Of a DNA stretch of 11,790 nt, positions 6,530 to 11,790 are shown one piece after another. The position numbers were made by a program, and so were the translations under genes. Source of the DNA: DATHGT01 sp035317605 (GTDB lineage: Bacteria > Methylomirabilota > Methylomirabilia > Rokubacteriales > CSP1-6); the NCBI GenBank assembly GCA_035317605.1, contig DATHGT010000292.1, forward strand, positions 1 to 11,790. Reading direction: 5' to 3'. Position 1 is the first letter of the stretch; every line of letters begins with the position of its first letter. Under the pieces are notes generated by a model that saw only the letters and a program-made list of their open reading frames with translations, did no database searches and was not told where the DNA came from.

Positions 6530-6966
6530 CGCGGGGGCTGGTCGCCGCCGGGCACGCCGCAGACCTCGCGCGACGATCCGGCGGGGACGATGATGCCGTC
6601 TTCAGTACGATAGCGCTCGGCGAGATAGACGCATTCGCTCAAGACCCCGGACCGGAACGTGAGCAGGAGCTGCTCGTACGGCGTCTGCTGCACGGTCACC
6701 CGGCGGCCGAAGGGGATGGCCCGCAGCGCCGACACGCGCGTGTACTCGTACGTCCACCGTTCGCGTCCGTCGGCCTCGGTCACCTTCGCCGCCGGCGGCC
6801 CCAACAGCTTCTGCGCTTCCTGCGTCGGCGTCCGATTCACCACGAGCTTCTGCCGCGCCGCCGCCGGAAACGGCGCCCCCGCCTCCCGCGTCGCCGCGCA
6901 CCCCGCGGCGAGGGCACACGCCGTGGTCAGCACGACGGCCATCCGAAGACGTCGAGTCGTCATCAC
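6526..6966 (-). CDS. Lipoprotein with BamE/SmpA/OmlA-like domain
   Basis: This 146-residue protein has a basic N-region (TTRRLR), a hydrophobic stretch and a lipobox ending AAGC with Cys23 as the lipidation site. The -3 residue is Ala, with Leu at -4, so the box is slightly atypical. The mature part has the pattern of the SmpA/OmlA fold: TPTQEAQKLLGPP (46-58), then DGRERWTYEY (66-75) and two more strands. Cys112 and Cys136 could form a disulfide. In that fold family BamE helps assemble outer-membrane proteins, but many members are unrelated lipoproteins, so a BAM role is not claimed. It starts 20 bases after the dUTPase stop. GTG 6966 and ATG 6963 are both possible starts and neither has a Shine-Dalgarno. 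Confidence 0.8.
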   Translation of the reverse strand: MMTTRRLRMAVVLTTACALAAGCAATREAGAPFPAAARQKLVVNRTPTQEAQKLLGPPAAKVTEADGRERWTYEYTRVSALRAIPFGRRVTVQQTPYEQLLLTFRSGVLSECVYLAERYRTEDGIIVPAGSSREVCGVPGGDQPPR

Positions 6967-6986
6967 GCCGAGAGTCTACCAGCGAG

Positions 6987-7424
6987 TTACCGTCCGGAGC
7001 TGCCGAAGCCGCCAGCACCCCGTTCGCTGGCCGGCAGCTCGTCGACCTCGACCAGGTCGGCACGCTCGACGCGTTGGATCACGAGCTGGGCGATGCGATC
7101 GCCACGCTCGATCGTGGTCGCCGCGCGATCGTGATTGATGAGCAACACCTTGATCTCGCCCCGATAGCCGCTGTCGACCAGTCCGGGCGTGTTGAGCGCG
7201 GTGAGGCCGTGGCGGAGCGCCAACCCCGACCGTGGCAGCACGAAGCCCGCGTAGCCCTCGGGGATGGCCAGCGCGATGCCGGTCGGGATGAGGGCGCGGG
7301 CACCCGGCTCGATGGTCACTGCCTCCGCGGCGTAGAGATCGAGTCCCGCGTCGTGCTCGCGCGCGCGCGCCGGCATCGGCAACCCCGCGTCGAGTCGCCG
7401 AACGAGGACGCGAACGCTGGTCAC
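6987..7424 (-). CDS. dut: dUTP diphosphatase
   Basis: This 145-residue homotrimeric-type dUTPase hydrolyses dUTP to dUMP and pyrophosphate, which keeps uracil out of DNA and supplies dTMP synthesis. All five motifs are present: AGLDLYAA (26-33), PRSGLA (64-69), GLVDSGYRGEI (81-91, catalytic Asp84 and uracil-contacting Tyr87), GDRIAQLVI (108-116), and the mobile C-terminal arm RGAGGFGSSG (135-144). Length is standard. The start is GTG at 7424; there is no clear Shine-Dalgarno, and an ATG just upstream is out of frame and stops at once. It begins 34 bases after the protease-fusion gene on the same strand. Confidence 0.96.
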   Translation of the reverse strand: MTSVRVLVRRLDAGLPMPARAREHDAGLDLYAAEAVTIEPGARALIPTGIALAIPEGYAGFVLPRSGLALRHGLTALNTPGLVDSGYRGEIKVLLINHDRAATTIERGDRIAQLVIQRVERADLVEVDELPASERGAGGFGSSGR

Positions 7425-7458
7425 TGTCGCATGCGCGGGCGCTACCGTGGGCAGGCCG

Positions 7459-9414
7459 TCAGGACGCTTGTGGCGTCCGCTGGGAGTCGGTGGAGACCAC
7501 CAGCTCGGACAGGCGCTTGAGGATCTCGAACGTGAGCTGGGTGCGGTTGCGGATCAGCCACTCCAGCCGCTCGTAGGTGATCACGAGCAGCTCGGACTCG
7601 GTGGCCGCGATCATGTCCGTCGAGCGCGGCGCCTTCCGGAAGAGGGCCATCTCTCCGACCAGCTCGCCCTCGCCCAGCCGCGCCAGCACCTTGTCGGTGC
7701 CGTTGATCCGCCGCCGAATCTCGATGGCGCCGGAGTGGATGATGAAGGCCTCCTGGCCGGGATCGCCCTCGTGGCAGAGGTACTCGCCCGCCTTGAGGTG
7801 GCGGCGCTCCACGTCGCCGAGCGTCATGTTCTTGTAGATCTCGAGCCCGACCGCGGACAGATGCGCCTTGGTCTCGACGGGCAGGCGCGCGTTGGTCCAG
7901 CCGCCCAGCCCGCCCTTGAGGATGCGCACGTTGCGCAGCCCGCGCTGGCGGAGGATGGCGGCCACGCGCTCGCTGGTCTGCTCCTCGGGGCTCGTGCAGT
8001 ACACCACGATCATCTGCTTGGGGTCGGCGTCCAGGTTGATCCGCCCGGCCGTGGCCTCGTCGGGATCGAGCCGGATCGAGCTGGGCAGCTTCAGCGGGCT
8101 CGTCTCGTAGTCGTTCTTGCTGCGGGCGTCCACGAGGATCGGGCTCAGCCCGCGCTCGATGAAGCCGATCATCTGGGCGGGCAGGATGCGATAGCGGTTC
8201 TTCCACCAGCGGCGTCCCCACATGCCGCCGTAGGTGCCCACGCTCACCAGGGTGACTCCGAGCGTGATCCACGCCCACGGGAACGGCCGCGGCGGCGGAT
8301 TCTTCACCCCGAACTCCGCGTCCCGGAGCGCGCGCTTGACGTCGGGGAGGTTGGGCACGAGCCGGTTGGCCTCGGCGAAGTGGTTCACCGCGGTCGAGAA
8401 GCGCTGGCTGAACAGCGCCTCGATCCCCGCGGTCCAGACGATGTTGAACGCGCTGTCGCCGGGCTTGGTGGCGTCCGTGCCCTGAATGAACTTCAGCACG
8501 TCGCGGGCGGGGATGAGGAAGTTGAAGCCCTGCACGATGTCGCCCCGCGCCGAGAGGGTGACCGACCACGTCACGCCGACGAGCTTGGCATCGGCCCCGA
8601 TCGCCGGGCCGCCGCTGTTGCCGTGGGCCGCCGGCGCGTCGGTCTGGACGATGTCCTGACCGATCACGTCCTGCTTGAAGCCCGAGACCACGCCGTTGGT
8701 CGCGGAAGCCTCGAAGGTCGCGCTCTGGTTCAGGAGCTCGTGCGACAGCACGACTCCGGGGAATCCGAGGATGAAGACGGCGTCGCCGAGCTGGGCGTCG
8801 CGGGGACTGATCGTGATGGCCGGATAGACGCCATCCGGAACCTTCAGCAGCGCCAGGTCACGGCCCGAGTCGGCCAGCGGCTTGTTGCTGTTGTCGAGCG
8901 TGGGAGGCGGACTGAACTTCTTGACCTGGGCCGGAAGCTTGGTGCCGTTCGCGAGCAGCACGGTGAGCTGGGGCATCGGCGTGAGCTGGGCGCTGGCCAG
9001 CGCGCGGGCGGCGTCGCGGCGGAGCTGATCTTCGACGTCCGGCCGCTGGCCGCGCATGAAACCGCGCTTCTTCAGCGCGGGCTCCACGCACGCCTGGTCG
9101 ACGGCCTTCTTCTTCAGCTCGTGCGTCACCCACGGCGGCATGCGATAGACGGGGTCGACCACGTGAGCGTTGGTGATCACGTAACCCCGGCCATCGACGA
9201 ACCAGCCCGTCCCGGTCTCGATGAACGGGGCCGGGCGGACGATCACCGGGCCCTGACCGCAGTCCATGGTGACCTCGGCCTCGACGCGCGCCTCGATCAG
9301 CGTGGCCGCGGGCTTGGAGCGGAGGATCGCTTCCTGGGGGGTGAACGCGGACGCGGCGCACGGCGCGGCGAGCGCCGCGGACAGGACCAAGCCCAGGGCG
9401 AGCAGACGCCGCAT
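7459..9414 (-). CDS. HtrA-like serine protease - TM - rhodanese - cyclic-nucleotide-binding fusion protein
   Basis: This 651-residue protein combines modules on both sides of a membrane. Residues 1-23 form a signal peptide ending ASA. A trypsin-like HtrA/S1C domain (about 35-310) carries His84 (TNAHVVD), Asp186 (SGRDLALLKV) and Ser267 (HGNSGGPAIG), a full triad. Between His84 and Asp186 is an insert of about 60 residues, rich in Lys and helix, much longer than usual. No PDZ follows. Residues 325-370 look TPR-like. One TM helix lies at about 379-398, with RRWWKNRYR after it marking the cytoplasmic side. A rhodanese domain (408-515) has Cys473 in the loop CTSPEEQ and the closing GGLGGW. A cNMP-binding domain (about 530-635) has a phosphate cassette GEMALFRKAPRST with Glu588 and Arg597 kept, so cAMP/cGMP binding is plausible. 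The simplest reading is a periplasmic protease controlled by cytoplasmic ligand binding or persulfide chemistry. ATG 9414 has no Shine-Dalgarno. Confidence 0.9.
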   Translation of the reverse strand: MRRLLALGLVLSAALAAPCAASAFTPQEAILRSKPAATLIEARVEAEVTMDCGQGPVIVRPAPFIETGTGWFVDGRGYVITNAHVVDPVYRMPPWVTHELKKKAVDQACVEPALKKRGFMRGQRPDVEDQLRRDAARALASAQLTPMPQLTVLLANGTKLPAQVKKFSPPPTLDNSNKPLADSGRDLALLKVPDGVYPAITISPRDAQLGDAVFILGFPGVVLSHELLNQSATFEASATNGVVSGFKQDVIGQDIVQTDAPAAHGNSGGPAIGADAKLVGVTWSVTLSARGDIVQGFNFLIPARDVLKFIQGTDATKPGDSAFNIVWTAGIEALFSQRFSTAVNHFAEANRLVPNLPDVKRALRDAEFGVKNPPPRPFPWAWITLGVTLVSVGTYGGMWGRRWWKNRYRILPAQMIGFIERGLSPILVDARSKNDYETSPLKLPSSIRLDPDEATAGRINLDADPKQMIVVYCTSPEEQTSERVAAILRQRGLRNVRILKGGLGGWTNARLPVETKAHLSAVGLEIYKNMTLGDVERRHLKAGEYLCHEGDPGQEAFIIHSGAIEIRRRINGTDKVLARLGEGELVGEMALFRKAPRSTDMIAATESELLVITYERLEWLIRNRTQLTFEILKRLSELVVSTDSQRTPQAS

Positions 9415-9450
9415 AGCGTGGCTAAACCTATCACAGTCTCCGGAGGCGAG

Positions 9451-10434
9451 CTACCGACCTGGGCGCGCGAGACCTCCTCCGGCCGCGCGTTCGCGCGCGG
9501 CGAGGCGCGGCAACTCCACCGTGAACGTCGCGCCGCGGCCCTCGCCGGCGCTTTCCGCGCGCACGGTGCCGCCGTGCAGCTCGACGAGGTGACGCACGAT
9601 GGCCAGTCCGAGGCCGAGCCCGCCGACCGATCGCGCGGCCGTCCCCTCCGCCTGCCGGAAGTGCTCGAACAGATGAGGAAGGAAGTCGGCGCTGATGCCG
9701 CGCCCGGTGTCGGCGACCTGGAGCCGGACCTGGCCATCCACGGCGTCCAGGCGGATCTCGACCCGGCCCCCGCGCGGCGTGAACTTGATCGCGTTCGAGA
9801 GCAGGTTCCAGACGACCTGTTGCAGGCGACCGGCGTCGCCCGCGACGGGTCCGGCCTCGGGGTCCGCGCGCGTCTCCAGCCGGACGTCCTTGGCGTGGGC
9901 GGCCGGGCGCACGGCCTCGAGCGCGGCCGCGACTACCGCGGCCGGCGCGACCGGGCGCACCTCGATGCGCAGGCTGCCGGTGATGATGTGCGAGACGTCG
10001 AGCAGATCCTCGATGAGCTGGGCCTGCAGCCGCGTGTTGCGCTCGAGCGTTTCGAGCGCCCGCTCGCGGGTGGCCTCGTCGAGCGTGCCCGTGCGCAGCA
10101 GGCGCGCCCAGCCGAGCATCGCGTGGAGCGGCGTGCGCAGCTCGTGCGAGAGCGTGGCGAGGAACTCGTCCTTGGCGAGGTTGGCCGCCTGCGCGTCGCG
10201 AACCGCGGCCTCCAGAGATGCGAGCGCGCGGCGGCGGCCCTCGTCCAGCAGCAGGATTGCCATCGCCAGGCCGACCAGCACCGCGGCGAACAGCAGCGCC
10301 GCGCCCGCCGGCACGAGCGACGGACGGGCCGCCAGAACGAGCAGGAACGCGGCGATGACCGTCAGGACGGCGATCGCGTACCGCTGTGCAAAGCTCTTCA
10401 CGCTTCCGATAGGGTTCGCCATGACAGACGACAC
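9451..10434 (-). CDS. Two-TM sensor histidine kinase without receiver
   Basis: This 327-residue kinase has two closely spaced TM helices (about 18-36 and 42-63) with almost no loop between them, so there is no periplasmic sensor domain; it may sense within the membrane or through a partner. A short coiled linker leads to the HisKA domain with His97 in SHELRTPLH. The HATPase_c domain follows with N box NLLSNAIKF (Asn214), G1 DTGRGI (242-247), F box FEHFRQ and G2 GGLGLGLAIV (271-280). All are intact. There is no HAMP, PAS or receiver, and no response regulator in the window. Its stop is 36 bases before the protease-fusion start, so co-transcription is likely. GTG 10434 is given as start; ATG 10422, four codons in, is an equal alternative. 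Confidence 0.92.
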   Translation of the reverse strand: MSSVMANPIGSVKSFAQRYAIAVLTVIAAFLLVLAARPSLVPAGAALLFAAVLVGLAMAILLLDEGRRRALASLEAAVRDAQAANLAKDEFLATLSHELRTPLHAMLGWARLLRTGTLDEATRERALETLERNTRLQAQLIEDLLDVSHIITGSLRIEVRPVAPAAVVAAALEAVRPAAHAKDVRLETRADPEAGPVAGDAGRLQQVVWNLLSNAIKFTPRGGRVEIRLDAVDGQVRLQVADTGRGISADFLPHLFEHFRQAEGTAARSVGGLGLGLAIVRHLVELHGGTVRAESAGEGRGATFTVELPRLAARERAAGGGLARPGR

Positions 10435-10464
10435 TCGAGTGAATTGAGAATCTGCAATCTCGGG

Positions 10465-10495
10465 ACCGAACCGCCGCGGAGAGCGGCGGCTCGGT
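10465..10495 (-). terminator. Strong hairpin between aminopeptidase and kinase genes
   Basis: The arms 10465-10477 and 10483-10495 pair over 13 positions with one internal mismatch around a 5-base loop, and the core is GC-only (CCGCCGC/GCGGCGG). It lies 17 bases beyond the aminopeptidase stop in the minus direction. No U tract follows on either strand, so it may be a Rho-type terminator, a partial attenuator or an mRNA 3'-end protector between the aminopeptidase and the downstream kinase/protease genes. Confidence 0.5.
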
Positions 10496-10512
10496 AGGCT
10501 TTACAAGAGCCC

Positions 10513-11790
10513 CTAGGAGGCTTTGGCGAGGTGGGCGGCGAGCGGTCCGCCCTCGCGGTCGCGCAGCGCGACCGCGATGCGGAGTTGCTCGAGATACTGC
10601 TCGAGCGTGCGTCCGCCCAGGTCGACCTGGCGGCTGGCGAAGAACGCGTGGACGTCGCGCTCCAGCTCCGGAGTCACGAGGCCCGTCACGCCTTCGCACA
10701 TCCGCCTGAGCCCGTGCTTGGGATACAGGCGGTCCATGGTGTCCCACTGCGACTTGATGAAGCTCCAGGTCAGCTCGCGGGCGTCGACGTTCATGAGCAT
10801 CGCGCGGGCGACGAAGGGCGCGTCCTGCGTGCGGATCTCGCCGTTGATCGTCTTGGCCAACGTCTCTTCGATCGGCTGACGGTGGCGGAACGCGGCCAGG
10901 GCGTAGAGATAGCGCTGTTCTTCCTGCGGCGTGGCCGCCGAGCGGAAGCGCTCGACGAACTCCTTGTAGCGCGCGGCGTCGCCGACGTGGGCGAGGATCG
11001 CGATGAGCGCGGGCAGCACGTTGGCGTCGACCGCGCGCGCGTCCCTCAGCGCGGCGGCGTAGAGCTCGGCGGCGCGCGCCTGGACCGCGCCGTCGTTGCC
11101 GAGGGTGCCGAGCGCGCGCAGGAGGTCGCCGCGGAGTTGTCGGATGAGATCGTCGTCTCCCGGGGCGGGCGCCCAGCCGAGGTCGGCGACGGCGGGCCCC
11201 ACGAGGCCGCGCACGAAGCGCTCCAGGTGCGTGCGGTCCTCGGCCCGAATCACGCGGTTGAGCGCGTGCATCGAGGCGAGCAGGCTCGTCCACACGTTGC
11301 GGTCACGCTCGCCGCGGAGCCTGGTCGCCAGATCGACGTATTGGGACAGCGGGACCAGACCGGCCACCGTGGCGGCCCACGTGTCGTTGACGAGGTTGAA
11401 GCGCTCGATCGGCGCCAGGCCGTCGGGCAGTCGGGCCAGCAACCGCTCCAGCAGCTCACCGCTGTAGCGCACCCGATAGAACCCGTGACCGCCCTCGTTG
11501 ACGAGCACCGGGGCGTCGCCGGGCACCGGCAGCCGGGCCTCGGCGTCGCCGAGCATCGCTCGGTGCGTGCGGCCGTCCACCCGGACCTGCACGGGGACCT
11601 GCCAGGGCTGGGCGGTGCCCTCGTCCACGCGCGACGCCGGCTTCCACGGCAACGGCGCCGGCGGCGCGGGCAGATACGTGAAGCGCTGCTGGCTCAGCAC
11701 CAGCTCGCCGCCGTCGAGACGCGCGGACACGAGCGGGAAGCCGGGCCGGAAGATCCAGCCGTCCATCACCGCGGGGATCGGCGCGCCCGC
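10513..11790 (-). CDS. M1-family metalloaminopeptidase, C-terminal part (partial)
   Basis: 425 residues are visible and the frame is open to the window edge. The GTG at 11769 is an internal Val, because the upstream codons continue the fold (APIPAVMDGWIFRPGFPLVS). That segment is the entry into the beta-sandwich domain III of M1 aminopeptidases, matching the VMDTW..Q.GFP pattern of eukaryotic-type enzymes. GFYRVRY (11464-11484) then opens the ERAP1-like C-terminal helical domain, which fills the rest as repeated helices (for example WTSLLASMHALNRV, RYLYALAAFRHRQPIEETL). The catalytic GAMEN and HExxH-E motifs would lie upstream, outside the window, so activity cannot be judged. The family removes N-terminal residues from peptides. 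It ends 78 bases before the kinase gene. Confidence 0.93.
   Translation of the reverse strand, partial: AGAPIPAVMDGWIFRPGFPLVSARLDGGELVLSQQRFTYLPAPPAPLPWKPASRVDEGTAQPWQVPVQVRVDGRTHRAMLGDAEARLPVPGDAPVLVNEGGHGFYRVRYSGELLERLLARLPDGLAPIERFNLVNDTWAATVAGLVPLSQYVDLATRLRGERDRNVWTSLLASMHALNRVIRAEDRTHLERFVRGLVGPAVADLGWAPAPGDDDLIRQLRGDLLRALGTLGNDGAVQARAAELYAAALRDARAVDANVLPALIAILAHVGDAARYKEFVERFRSAATPQEEQRYLYALAAFRHRQPIEETLAKTINGEIRTQDAPFVARAMLMNVDARELTWSFIKSQWDTMDRLYPKHGLRRMCEGVTGLVTPELERDVHAFFASRQVDLGGRTLEQYLEQLRIAVALRDREGGPLAAHLAKAS

Noticed and set aside
7459..9414. Protease fusion as an artefact joining separate genes
   Set aside because: The frame is uninterrupted, each domain is complete, the TM helix and basic cytoplasmic flank sit exactly between exported and cytoplasmic modules, and no alternative start signal appears at the domain borders. 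Read mapping would still be the final test.
7447..10497. Very long open frame (about 1016 codons) on the plus strand
   Set aside because: It is antisense to the kinase and protease-fusion genes, has no recognisable domain and is the usual open antisense frame of GC-rich coding DNA.
11767..11769. GTG as start of the aminopeptidase fragment
   Set aside because: In-frame codons upstream to the window edge continue the conserved family sequence, so the Val is internal.
1..11790. CRISPR array, insertion sequence, toxin-antitoxin or phage defence system
   Set aside because: No regularly spaced repeats, transposase, terminal inverted repeats or recognised defence genes were seen on either strand.

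Overview
This is a GC-rich bacterial chromosome segment, densely coded, with short intergenic gaps and many GTG starts. It carries no phage, plasmid, IS or CRISPR features. The mix of a GAF-GGDEF sensor, sensor kinases, a COG1228-type amidohydrolase, a GDSL-type SGNH hydrolase and an M1 aminopeptidase, with lipoprotein and signal-peptide signatures, fits an uncultured soil or sediment Gram-negative such as Methylomirabilota/Rokubacteria or a deltaproteobacterial-grade lineage. This placement is an inference from style, not from a phylogenetic marker.

Left part (1-3417). The window opens in the last 49 codons of a sensor histidine kinase on the plus strand. It converges on a minus-strand pair: a KANL3/Tex30-type alpha/beta hydrolase followed by a 67-residue unknown protein with a very strong ribosome binding site. 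A plus-strand tRNA-Asp(GTC) with its own promoter diverges from the hydrolase. It faces a three-GAF diguanylate cyclase on the minus strand, and a long hairpin between them serves as terminator.

Middle (3418-6529), plus strand. A membrane-anchored SGNH/GDSL hydrolase comes first, then a one-domain Ig-like protein without a signal peptide, then a metal-dependent amidohydrolase. A near-consensus promoter overlaps the Ig-like gene's stop codon and places the predicted transcription start on the amidohydrolase ATG, which suggests a leaderless mRNA.

Right part (6526-11790), all minus strand. In transcription order: the C-terminal part of an M1 aminopeptidase, a two-TM histidine kinase without a receiver or adjacent regulator, a 651-residue fusion protein, dUTPase, and a BamE/SmpA-like lipoprotein. 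The fusion protein is the most striking item. It reads as signal peptide, periplasmic HtrA-like serine protease with an enlarged insert, TPR-like helices, one TM helix, a cytoplasmic rhodanese and a cyclic-nucleotide-binding domain. It looks like a transmembrane protease whose activity could be tuned from the cytoplasm by a nucleotide or by sulfur/redox chemistry. The kinase gene ends 36 bases before it starts.

There is no gene-free stretch above 300 bases. The longest non-coding spacers are 1095-1338 (which holds the tRNA), 4721-4892 and 3418-3577.
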